The notes under the pieces were generated by a model that ran no database searches, was not told where the DNA came from, and worked only from the letters and a program-made list of their open reading frames with translations. A stretch of DNA of 64,000 bases from Prorocentrum cordatum (lineage: Eukaryota > Sar > Dinophyceae > Prorocentrales > Prorocentraceae): the NCBI GenBank assembly GCA_963575745.1, contig CAUYUJ010015305.1, positions 952,991-1,016,990 of the forward strand, given 5' to 3'. The position numbers and the translations under genes were made by a program. Shown here one piece after another: positions 20,424 through 29,349 of the stretch (positions within the stretch are counted from its first letter, which is position 1; each line of letters begins with the position of its first letter).

Positions 20424-22640
20424 GCGTCGCGGGCATCCCCGCGGCCGCCACGGGCGGGGGGCGCAGGCGGCTGCTGCGAGACATCCACGCGGCCATCGAG
20501 GCGCTGAACTGGATGCGTGGAGGGGATCATCGGCCTGCCCCACGGCAGATGTCGGCGCCCACCGAGAAGAAGGTTTTGGGCCTGCAGGCTGATGTGCGGC
20601 AGCGCGTCGTGGAGGCAGACCCCCGCTGGTGCGACGTTGACAGCGCCGTCGGCGAATGTGGAGCCTTGGCCAGACCCTGGAAGGGGCGCTCGGGCTACGC
20701 GCCGGCGCCTTCATGCAGTGGCGGGTCCTACGAGTACTCGATGGTATCTATGCCGAGTGACTTGCATGACTCGCCGTCGCTCATCTCGACGTTGCCTTCG
20801 GAGGCGAGGAAGCACCTCGAGGATTTTGAGAGGCTCATGCTCCGGCCCGCGCAGGAGTCGGAACTAATGCAACAGCACGAAGGGGTGCCGGGCTGCCACG
20901 CCGACCCGGCGCTGCAGAAGGATCCTCGCACCTACGGCCGCTTTGCGCGAAGGGTAGCGAGGGTCGGCATGGCGACCCTCGCTCGAGACCCGGCCTGCGC
21001 GCTGGGCGTCTTTTTCGTCGCCAAGAAGCCCGACAAGCTCAGGTTGATCGTCGACTGCCGGCGAGCCAACCAGCTGTTCCAGAAGCTTCCAGGCGTCGCC
21101 CTCGAGCGGCGAGGGTTTGTCCAGGGTGGAGATCGACGACCCCGAGGGCCTCCTGAAGGGCCTGCGGGTCCACCTCGGCGTCGGGGACGTCGCGGACTGC
21201 TTCCAAAGGATGAGGTTGGTGAAGACGGCGGGGGGCCGACATTCGGCGTTGTTTCTACTGGCCGCCCCTCGCGTCCAAGCACGCCGGCGCCTCCGAGGTC
21301 GACGGCGTGGCTGCGAGGCCGGACGAGAAGATCTGGCCCATGTGCGCGAGCCTCCCGATGGGCTTCTCGCGGTCGTTGCACTTCGCCGAGACGGCGAACG
21401 CCCAGCGCCGGGGTCGCCAGCCCGCGCTGCGGCAGAGCCAGGAGCTCTCGGACCGGGGGCCCCCCCTGGTCCTCGGCGAGCCATCCGCCTCGGCAGGATC
21501 AGGCCACTTCATGTACTTTGACAACGCTGGCGCGCTCTCCTTCGACGGCGACCTGGCGGGTCGCGCTCCGGCGGGGGCCCAGAGGGACTTTGACGCCGAC
21601 GCGCTGCGCATCCACGAGATGGAGGTTTTCGACCACGGCGGGCCGCCCTTGGGCTGGCATCTTGACGGCGACGCCCGAGTCGCCCGGCCCAGCGACAAGC
21701 GTTTCGCTCTGGTGCGCCGTGGCGTCCGGGCGCTGCTTCAGCTGAGGAAGGTCTCTGGCTGGCAGGTCGAGGCCGTCTTAGGGCGCGTCACTTTCCTGAG
21801 TTTGATGCGTCGGGGGCTTCTCGATCTCGATCTTCCACGCGGTGTATCGCTTCGTTCGGGAGTCCTACACGAAATTCCAGCGGCTGCGGGTCTCGGCTCG
21901 GGAGGAGCTCAACGCTTTCCTCGGGGCCATGATCTTCGTCGAGGCCGACTGGAGCCAGCCGTGGACGCCCTGCGTCTACGCCAGCGACGCGAGCCCCCGC
22001 GGCTTCGGCGTCTCCCAGCCCCCTTGGTCGCATCGGGGCGCGGCCGAGGTCGGGCGCGTGCCGGAGCTCAGTCGCCACCGCCTGGGCGGCGCCCGGGCCC
22101 GAGAGCACGCCTTCGAGGTCGCCGGCTTCCAGGTGGACCCTGAGAGCGGCGACGCGGAGCGCGACTTCCTCGGCCGGCCCGCGCGGCTCGACAGGGAGGC
22201 GAGGGAGATCCTGGAGGCGGCGCGATGGGGGCGCAATGAGGATTTTGCAGAGGTGCCCAGCCGCCTCCTTGCCGGCGACCGCTGGCGCACTATTCTCGCT
22301 GATCGCTGGCTCCATGCCGACGACATTTTGCGCCTTGAGGCCAGAGCGGCGGTCAAGGCCGGAGCTCGCGCCCTGCACATTGGGGGTGTGAAAAAACTGT
22401 CGCGCCTTCTTGTTCGGCGATAATTCGGCCATCACGCTTTGTTTCGCTCGGGGGAGGTCGAGGGATTTCAGGGTGCTTGCGCAACTAAGGCGATTATTTA
22501 GTCTGGCCCTCGCTCGGAATGTCCGACTTCATTTCCGATGGACCCCAGCGAGTTCAAGTCTGGGGACGATGGGGAGCCGAATATACGACACTTTGTATGA
22601 CGCTGAGAAGACCCTTGTTTCTCACCTGGGCACCGAGCTG
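20424..22640 (+). pseudogene. Reverse transcriptase-RNase H of the tyrosine-recombinase element
   Basis: RT motifs are in the right order but spread over frames. A finger/palm entry FFVAKKPDKLRLIVDCRRAN lies at about 21012-21071. Motif A DVADCFQRM (catalytic Asp) is near 21191-21215, motif B LPMGFSRSLHFAE near 21350-21390, and the YxDD-box equivalent MYFDNAG near 21511-21531. The N in YFDN replaces the second Asp, as I recall for related elements. A connection region leads to RNase H-like motifs: VYASDASPRGFG near 21978-22013, DNSA near 22416-22427 and a RWTP... segment with two compensating frameshifts near 22540-22590. At least five frameshifts show that the copy is dead. It would have made the cDNA for circularisation and recombination. 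Confidence 0.75.
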
Positions 22641-22984
22641 CCGCGTGCGGAGCCCGAGCCTGAGGTCAGTCAGGCCGATCCCTCCCCCGACTCGAACCTC
22701 CTCCTTAGCCATGTGGGCTCCAGATATGTTTCTCAGGCCGATCCAGTTTCCGCACCGAGCCTCAGCCAGACCGATGCTGTGAGAGCCACAGAGGGACCGG
22801 CGCCGGCGGCTGCCGTCGGCTCCCGGCCGCCCTCCGGGCGGACGTCCGCCCGCGTCGTCGGCCTTTGCGCGCAGTCGCTGCTTGACTGCGTCCCTGGCTC
22901 GGCCGAGCTCGGAGGGGCAGGCGACCCGCGTACGCGCCCTGACCCTGGAGCGGGGTCTGGCCAGCCGCCTGACGATGCACGGCC

Positions 22985-24275
22985 GTGCTCTGGGGCAGGG
23001 CCGGCACGAGCGTCTCGCGGGCTCCGCTCGAGCGCAGACGACGCAGGCCTTCCTGGGGCAGGTGGCGGACGAGATCCCCGACAGGTGGGCCAGGGCGCCA
23101 GGCCCGGCTGGCCGAGGCGCCCCCGCGGACGCCGAGGGAGAGAGAGGACGGCGGCGAGAGCGACGACTCCTCGGACCCCGAGGAGAGGGCGGCGACAGCG
23201 GCCCGCCAGAGGGCCTTGCGCCGACGCGGGAAGAACTGCGTGCGCCAGTGCCTCAGCGCCCTGATAGGCGCGGCCCTCCTAGGCGCGCGGCTGACGCCGT
23301 TGGAGGCCAGGTCCGTGACCGAGGCAGCTGCTGCCCAGTACCGCCAGCGCGTCCTCGCCTTCTTGAGCTGGGGCCCCTTCTCAGAGACGGTGCTGGAGGA
23401 GCCCGCGCGCCTGGGCGTCGCCCTGACCGACTTCACGAACCACGAGTTCGAGCAGGGTCACAAGCGCTGGGGGGGAGAGAAGCTCCTAGCGGGCATCATC
23501 TTCCACTCACCGCGCTACGAGACGAACGGCTACGACAAGCTGCCGCGCACCCTGCGCGCGTTGATGGGATGGCGCAGAGCGTCGCCATCTCGCTCGAGAA
23601 GGCCCTTGACAGTGGGCATGCGGGCGCCCATTGTGGTTGAAATCGCGAGGCTGGGTTTTTCGATGGCCGCAGCGCTAACTTTGATCATGGCAGAGGGTCG
23701 CCTGCGCCCTGGAGAGATGCTGGGCCTGACGCCGGCATCGTTCCTGCCACCCGCCCCCGGCGGGGTGGCCACGCGGGCCCTCTTGCTCTTCCCGCAGGAG
23801 GGCAACCTGCGGTCCAAGACCGGCAAGAGCGACGACAGCATCCCTCTGGATTCGAGAAGGTTCGGCTGGATGGACGCGATCTACCAGGTGCTCTCCAGGC
23901 GCCCCCAGGGCTCGGCGCGCCTCCTGGATTGGAGCTACCGCGAGTGCGTCCGCCAACCTGAACTGGGCGGCGGTGCTGCATCAAGGGCGTCACGCGGGGG
24001 CCAGCGCCGACCGCGCCAAGAACCTCAGGATTCAGGAGCAAGTGATGAAGCGCGGGAGGTGGCAGGCCCTTCGGAGCGTCAGGAGGCTCGAGAAGGCCGG
24101 GCGCGCCAACCAGGCGTGGCGGGAACTAGATGCCGAGGACCTGGGCCACGTCTGGCTCTGCATGAGGATGATCGAAGGGATTTTCGGGATCTTCCTCCGC
24201 GGGCGCGCGGCGCCCGCGCCGCCGTGCCTCAGGCGCGGAGCGGAGCCCGACCCCAAGCGCGTCAGGCGCTCTTGA
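22985..24275 (+). pseudogene. Tyrosine recombinase of the retroelement
   Basis: A helical N-terminal (core-binding-like) region is followed by the catalytic domain. The first catalytic Arg is in EGRLRPGEMLGLT (23692-23730), with LFPQEGNLRSKTGKS (candidate catalytic Lys) near 23790-23830. After a frameshift near 23955 come LHQGRHAGAS (H-x-x-R-H motif, about 23976-24005) and a KRGRW box near 24045. The position where related enzymes have Tyr, in SVRRxEK, is Leu here (about 24090). TGA lies at 24273-24275. The family joins circular cDNA to the target by a covalent 3'-phosphotyrosine link, so loss of the nucleophile plus the frameshift imply an inactive copy. Presence of this gene instead of a DDE integrase explains the lack of target duplication. 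Confidence 0.75.
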
Positions 24276-24284
24276 CGGCTCCGA

Positions 24285-24973
24285 GGAGATACGTTCTCGA
24301 TCTTTTTGGCGGCGGCGGCGGCGGCGGTCTTCGCCGAGCCGCCGCGCTCTGGGGCCCCCCCGTAGTCAGTTCGGACTTGCGGATGCTCCTGACGGCCAGG
24401 GTGAATTTACGTTTGATCCTCAGGCACCTTGCAGACGGCAGGGTGGTGGCAGTGATGATGGCACCGCCGTGCGCCACCTTCTCAGTCGCGCGCAACAGGT
24501 ACCCTGTGCGCGACGCTCGGCACGTGCGAGGCCTGCCCAATCTATCGCCCCTCGATGCATATAAGGTGAAGGTGGAAAGTGCTTGCCTAGATACCTGTAT
24601 ACTTGTTTTGCGGGCCTGCCGAAGGCACACTATTTCTTGTGCCCTCGAGAACCTACAGACTTCTAGGCTATGGGCCGACCCGTCGCTGAATCGAGCTGTG
24701 CCGAACCTTGAGAGGGTGGCTATCCATCAGTGCGCGTTCGGTACCAGATATCGTAAGGCAACCGACCTTCTATTTCTGAATGTGTCCGGCTTAGATCTTC
24801 TGAAGACGGAGTCCTGGAGATACCGCTGCAGCGGGAAGCACGGTTTGTGCAGTTCCAGGCTAAACAAGAAGCGCCTTACACTTGAAGGTAGTTCAATGAC
24901 GAGCAAGGCTGCTGCCTACCCCTCCAGGCTTTGTAATTTTCTAGCCAGCACCCTCCTTCAGGGTCATGTCTGA
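24285..24973 (+). CDS. Cytosine-methyltransferase-like domain of the tyrosine-recombinase element
   Basis: An unbroken ~229-codon stretch follows the recombinase. Motif I-like LDLFGGGGGGG (SAM-binding loop) is at 24297-24330, an acidic motif II in VSSDLR follows, motif IV APPCATFS (the PPC cysteine is the catalytic nucleophile in C5 methyltransferases) is at about 24461-24484, and the motif VI-like LENLQTSRLW is near 24642-24671. A Cys/His segment (QCAFGTRYRKATDLL; RCSGKHGLC) and a tail ending in YPSRLCNFLA follow. Motifs VIII-X and a target-recognition domain are not recognisable and the length is short for a C5 enzyme, so activity is doubtful. Captured DNA cytosine methyltransferases have been reported in Symbiodinium retrotransposons (literature from memory). 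It could instead be a fold-related MT of other specificity. Confidence 0.65.
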
Positions 24974-25082
24974 CGCCACTCCGCCGGCCCAGGGCCCTGT
25001 CCTCGTGGGGTCCGAGCCCCAGTTGATTTTAACACAGGGGCCTGCCGCTGCGCTGTGAACTTCCGCTTTTGCGAAAGAGTTT

Positions 25083-25162
25083 GGATACTTAAGCTAAGCC
25101 TTCCAAGCATATGCATCGGCCGGCTCTGCCATCAAACGTTCACCGCTGTAGAATGAGTAGCA
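25083..25162 (+). repeat. Terminal repeat B1
   Basis: 80 bases (GGATACTTAAGC...GAGTAGCA), 75 of 80 identical to B2 at 25272-25351 and directly abutting A2. Confidence 0.8.
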
Positions 25163-25226
25163 TGTTTCTGCGTGGCAAGGGTTTGCTAAGAGTTTTACTT
25201 CTGTCGCCGTAATGTTGCTCAAGCTA
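25163..25226 (+). repeat. Terminal repeat A2
   Basis: 64 bases matching A1. Followed by a 45-base C-rich linker before B2. Confidence 0.8.
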
Positions 25227-25271
25227 CCCCCCCCCCCGACCTCACCCGCCTGAGCGCTCCCTGTGGAAGTA

Positions 25272-25351
25272 GGATCTTTAAGCCAAGCCTTCCAAGCATA
25301 TGCATCGGCTGGCTCTGCCATCAAACGTTCACCGCTGTAAAATGAGTAGCA
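25272..25351 (+). repeat. Terminal repeat B2, right end of the element
   Basis: 80 bases matching B1. Immediately followed by GCATTTTGCTTGAGACATCC, which belongs to the host repeat tract. Confidence 0.8.
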
Positions 25352-25790
25352 GCATTTTGCTTGAGACATCCTCTGAATTCTGGCCCCCCACGAGGCCCCC
25401 GTTCGAGACATCCCCCAATTTTGCAAAACCAGTGTTTCGCTCGAGACATCCTCAACAAATTATGAAAATTTTGCAAAACCAGCGTTTCGCTCGAAAAAAA
25501 AACATTTCGCTCGAGACATCCTACCAAAATTCAAAGGAAGCATAGAAAAAACAAACGAAGTAGCCGAGACATCCTCGAAATTCCTGCGCGCGGGACGCGG
25601 CACGCGCGAGACATCCTCGGAATTCCTGCGCGCGGGGCGCTTTTCCGCGTCGCGGTCGGCTCTGCAAAAGCAGCGTTTCGCTCGAGACATCTTCAACAAA
25701 TTTTGAAAACAATGCAAAGCCAGCGTTTCGCTCGAGACATCCTCAACAAATTCTGAAAAACAAGGGTTTCGCTCGAGACATCCTCCCAAT
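25352..25790. repeat. CTCGAGACATCC repeat tract, right part
   Basis: About nine units of (GCGTTTCG)CTCGAGACATCCTC, most followed by AACAAATT(T/C)TGAAAA, with periods of ~50-60 bases. Two units carry the CCTGCGCGCGGGACG variant also seen at 18200-18270. Confidence 0.75.
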
Positions 25791-25908
25791 TAATTCCGCC
25801 AGCCCACCTCGACCTCGATATTCATCCGGGAATAATTCCGCCGGCCCACCTCAAGTCAGGTCGGGGGGTAAACATCTAACAGAGAACCCTGGGCCTAAGC
25901 CCTTTCCG

Positions 25909-26406
25909 GGAAAAGGGAATTGCGCACAGCGGAGTAGGAGGTGGCGTATGAGCAGGAGGATGGGCCAGCGGAGAACGAGGAAGATAAGGAGGAGGACGAG
26001 CACGAGCAGCAGCAGCAGCAGGCACTGGAGTGGAAGGAGCGGGAGGAGCAGGAGGACCAGGGGAAGGTGGAGAAGGGGAACTCAGGAGGGCGACAACGAT
26101 GAAGAAGGACTAGGATCTTGAAAAGTGGCCCGCGCCGGGGCGAGAGCGCCATTCTGAACGACGGAAGCAAAGCGCCGATTGGAACATGAGGCCCACGCTG
26201 CAGCAGGAACAGCTCGCTCCTTGTGAGCCAGTTTCCTTGTGACAAGGCTTTCACTGTACTCGCCCTGGCTGCTGAATCCGACTGCAGGTGTGCCTCCTCG
26301 TTCCCCCCTCCATTGCAACTCTGGCTCGAGACGCTTTTTGTGCTCGTGGCGCCAAGGGGCTCTGAAGGCATCCGGGGCGAGGCTTCCCCAAAGGACTCTT
26401 GCAGCC
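25909..26406 (+). repeat. Array spacer before copy 5, single internal block
   Basis: Resumes the array unit at AAAAGGGAATTGCGCACAGCGG and contains only one 156-base purine-rich block before the usual 5' flank of the cysteine gene. Confidence 0.75.
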
Positions 26407-26808
26407 ATGGGAGGCGATGGAGACGCGCTCGACAACAACGCCATCATTGTCACCGACGCGTGCTGCTGTATGTACGACGGCTGCCTCTTCGGGGATGGGT
26501 GCATTGGGTGCATGGCGAGCGAGACGATGTGCTGCCTCGAGATGGAGTTCTGCTGCAAGCAGGGCGCAGAGTCTCTCTGCTGCGTCTGCTGCGCGATCCG
26601 CTGCGTTTCGCCTACCGTGTGCATCAAGTCGCAGGGCCAGATGTGCTGTCTTGCCGGCGCGGCCGCCATCCCGTGCGACGAGGAGGTGCCTTGCATGGTC
26701 GGCACGTGCGGCATCATCTGCTATCCCACGATCGCAGTTTGCAAGACGCTGGGCGACATCACGGGGAATTCAGGTGGGGATGCACCCCCAGCTGAGCAGG
26801 TGGGCTAA
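26407..26808 (+). CDS. Cysteine-rich 133-residue protein, array copy 5
   Basis: Intact 402-base ORF. The protein differs from copies 1, 3 and 4 only by Val for Ile near residue 110 (CYPTIAVCKT), the variant also present in copy 2. A few silent changes (for example GCATTGGGTGC, GAGTCTCTCTGC) show it has diverged slightly more than copies 1-4 from each other. That fits its isolation from them by the insertion and reduced homogenisation. Confidence 0.85.
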   Translation: MGGDGDALDNNAIIVTDACCCMYDGCLFGDGCIGCMASETMCCLEMEFCCKQGAESLCCVCCAIRCVSPTVCIKSQGQMCCLAGAAAIPCDEEVPCMVGTCGIICYPTIAVCKTLGDITGNSGGDAPPAEQVG

Positions 26809-27029
26809 AGGCTCCTCTGTCTCCATCTTATGCTGGCGAAGATACCAGCGTGGCCGCAAAGTCGAGCCGGGCTCTCTTGTCGAATCGGGCCATCGCGCAG
26901 CAGCAGCTGGATGCCATAGTTGAGGTTGCGCGAAGCCAGACGGTGAGGATAGAATGATGGCGTGAAGCAAAGGGGGTTAACTGGGGGGCAGCGAGGAGAG
27001 AGGAGAGGGACTAGAGGAACGATGCAATG

Positions 27030-27470
27030 CCCTGGAGGATCGGGTTTCGTTGGAAACCCTTGCATTATTGTGCAGACGCCTTTGCATCCTCCTGCTCCTC
27101 CTCCACTGCCCCCTTGCATTGGGAGCGTGTTGGGGACGCCCTAGTGCAAGGACCTGGCATCTTCGTTTATAGATGCACCCCGAACGCGCTGGAATGAGAG
27201 GCAGCTCTGGGTTCCCTGGGTAGTTCCTCAGGTTCGTCCTGGCGCACTCCTCGCAACTGGGGCCAGAAAAGTGGCCTGAATGAGCAAGGTTCCTTGTGGC
27301 AGGGCTCTGACGCTACGCGCCTCAACTGCCGAATCTGACTGTAGGTGGGCTTCCCGACCACCACCCCTCCACTGAGATTCCGGCTCGAGCCACTACTGTT
27401 GTGCTCGTCGCGCCAGGGGCCCACTGTCTGAAGGCATCTGGGGCGAGGCGCGGTTCCCAGGATCATGACG
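27030..27470 (+). promoter_or_regulatory. Orphan 5' flank of a sixth cysteine gene
   Basis: From ATCGGGTTTCGTTGGA near 27042 through GAACGCGCTGGAATGAGAG (27182) to CTGAAGGCATCTGGGGCGAGGC (about 27428) this matches the 5' flank of copy 1 (11870-12332). No cysteine ORF follows: after GCGAGGC the sequence becomes unrelated. It is a leftover promoter/5' region whose coding part was deleted, or the right edge of the array. Confidence 0.6.
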
Positions 27471-28732
27471 GCATGAGGACGGCGGCGTTGCGGGTGCGAG
27501 GGCGGTAGGGAGCGGGAGGAGGAAAAGAAGAAGGTTGAAAGTCGTGCGTGTCCCACTACAGGAGGGAACATCAAACATATGTCATAAAATTGTCTGGGGA
27601 CGACTTGTTCTTGTATGTTTCGTTCATTTTTGAATATTATCTGACTGTTTTGTTCTACCCAAAAACCGCCTGTCGGGAGACATGCCCGACCTAAGAATAA
27701 GGGAGGGCTTCCTCATCCTGGAGTGGAAGGGTTCGTGACGCCGACGACCCAGTGGACGCGCCGCTTGGCCTCTCGCGTGTTGTGTCCAAGGCGCGCGCAT
27801 CCGAACTATTTTGGGCATCCCACCGACAGCGTATGCTCGTCCTGGGTTCTGTGCAGGTTCTCCGAAGCTAATTTCGGGCCCGATGCGATTTTTACCAGCC
27901 GACCGCTCTGCGGTTGATTGGGAGTCTCTGTATATTCAAAAAGAAGCGTGCGCTTGTGGGCGAGAGGTGAATGAGCGGGAAGCAGTGCGGCGGGTGAGGA
28001 TGAGGAGAGTGGAAGTGAGGAAGGAGAGACTCGCGAGGGGGAGGATCAGGAAAGTGATCACGCGGGTGAGGATCAGGCGAGCGTGGAGCAGGAAGGTGAG
28101 GATGAGGAGAATGAGGGTTGAGTCAGGAGTGCGAGGATGAGGATAATGAAGATCAGCAGAATGAGGATCGGGCGAGTGTGGAGCAGGGAAAAGGATCAGC
28201 AGAGTGAGTGTCGGCAGAGTGAGCATCACGAGGAGAGCGAGGATCAGGATGATGAGAATAAGCATGAAGAGGGTGCGGATCAGGAACGTCCCTGGAGGTC
28301 ATCCTTCCTCCTCCTCATCATCATCCTTCTCCTCCTCCTCTTCATCATCCTCTTCCTCATCAGCATCACCATCCACATTCTCGATCTCTTCTCCTTTCTC
28401 CTCTCCTCTCTCATCCCTCCTCCGTCCTCTCTTCGTTTTCCTCCCTGCTCATCCTTCTCCTCCTCGTCCTCAACCTCCTCCTCCTCCTCCTCCTCGTCTT
28501 CCTCCTCCCCCCCTCCTCCTCTTCCTGCTCCTCCTTTTCCCCCTTCTTTGAGGGAGCGCGGCAGGGATGTGCGTGGCGATTTTTCACAGGTATCTCGGGC
28601 GGATTGTCAGATTGTGGAGACTCTTGTGTTTTATCGATATAGGTTTAGCATAATGTTCTTTCCCGTGAAGCCCAACATTCCAGCTCACGGGAGGCCAGGA
28701 TTGCTCGTAAGTGTTTCAGGGAAGGATGTATT
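27471..28732. other. Intergenic: GATCAGGA-type and CTCCTC repeats, no gene seen
   Basis: 27960-28270 is a purine-rich degenerate repeat (GAGGATGAGG, GCGGGTGAGGATCAGG). 28300-28550 is its pyrimidine-rich counterpart (CTCCTCATC). Long frames here are repeat artefacts. 27471-27950 shows nothing recognisable. Confidence 0.5.
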
Positions 28733-28854
28733 GTGGTTGCCGCTTTCTGGCTCAAGGCCAAAATGCATCCGTTCATCCTGCTGCTGCCACAGTTGGTAGC
28801 GGAGCAGTGTTCGGCGCGGCATGCATGGGTGCCTCCAGGTACCGCTGATCAGCG

Positions 28855-29349
28855 GTGGTGCCGGGGGCAGCTCGGGCGGCTGCGCGGGCGCTGCTCTCAC
28901 CGGACTGGACAGAGCGCGGATCCACGGCAGGCATTGATGCCAGGGCCGGACGACACCGGCCCAGGAGACGACAAGAACGAGACGTACGCCGTCATCGGCG
29001 GAGGGCGCTCAGCCCAGTCAGAGGGGACTGGGGAGGGGACAGCGCTCCCGCCATCCACCGGAGGCGCTGCGAGCTCGAGCCCACAGGTCACGGAGCAGCT
29101 GAAGCAGCTGATCCAGCAGGCGGTGAAGGACGCCGTGAAGAACCTCAGCCCAGGGTTCGGCAGCAGCGCAGCCTCATGAAGGTCACCCGCTGCAAGAATT
29201 TCAACGAAAAGGGCCACTGGTCACGGGGGTGTCCCCAGCCGCGGAAGGATGACGGCGGCAAAGGACTTGATCGGTCAAAACGAAGCTTGGCCGGGTACAC
29301 GCTCGACGGCTGCAACTATCCGATCATGAACAATGACGAGCTGGAGTAG
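28855..29349 (+). pseudogene. Gag-like C-terminus and damaged zinc knuckle
   Basis: The frame used at 28930-29178 reads as an acidic, Ser/Gly-rich linker followed by a helical VTEQLKQLIQQAVKDAVKN segment. After a frame change, a CCHC-like knuckle CKNFNEKGHWSRGC lies at about 29190-29231. The second Cys expected three residues after the first is Phe, so the knuckle cannot bind zinc normally. TAG at 29347-29349 ends the frame, and the protease follows in the same frame. Confidence 0.55.

Larger units (their letters stand above)
18284..25351 (+). mobile_element. DIRS/Ngaro-like tyrosine-recombinase retroelement, complete ends, decayed ORFs
   Basis: 7068 bases bounded by split direct repeats in the order A1 (18284-18347), coding region, B1 (25083-25162), A2 (25163-25226), B2 (25272-25351). 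B1 abuts A2 with no gap, as expected if the B1-A2 junction templates the circular intermediate. This layout is the hallmark of PAT/Ngaro-type tyrosine-recombinase retroelements. No target duplication is seen: joining the bases left of A1 to those right of B2 recreates a unit of the surrounding GAGACATCC repeat. Internally there are, in order, a gag-like ORF, reverse transcriptase-RNase H, tyrosine recombinase and a methyltransferase-like domain, all with frameshifts. A1/A2 differ at 5 of 64 positions and B1/B2 at 5 of 80, so the insertion is not very recent. Confidence 0.8.
17277..25908. other. ~8.6 kb insertion splitting the cysteine-gene array
   Basis: The array unit reads ...GCGCAATCGGAACAAAAAGGGAGTT... 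in its intact form. The left part ends at 17276 (GCGCAATCGG) and the right part resumes at about 25909 (AAAAGGGAATTGCGC). Removing 17277-25908 leaves 1247 bases between the ATGs of copies 4 and 5. That is the normal ~1400 minus one 156-base block, and only one such block is present there. The insertion contains two kinds of satellite-like repeat and, nested in the second, a complete retroelement. Near the right end AATTCCGCC(A/G)GCCCACCTC occurs twice (about 25793 and 25835). Confidence 0.7.

Noticed and set aside
25791-25908. Possible separate MITE with AATTCCGCC repeats
   Set aside because: Two direct copies of a short motif without terminal inverted repeats; kept as part of the insertion.
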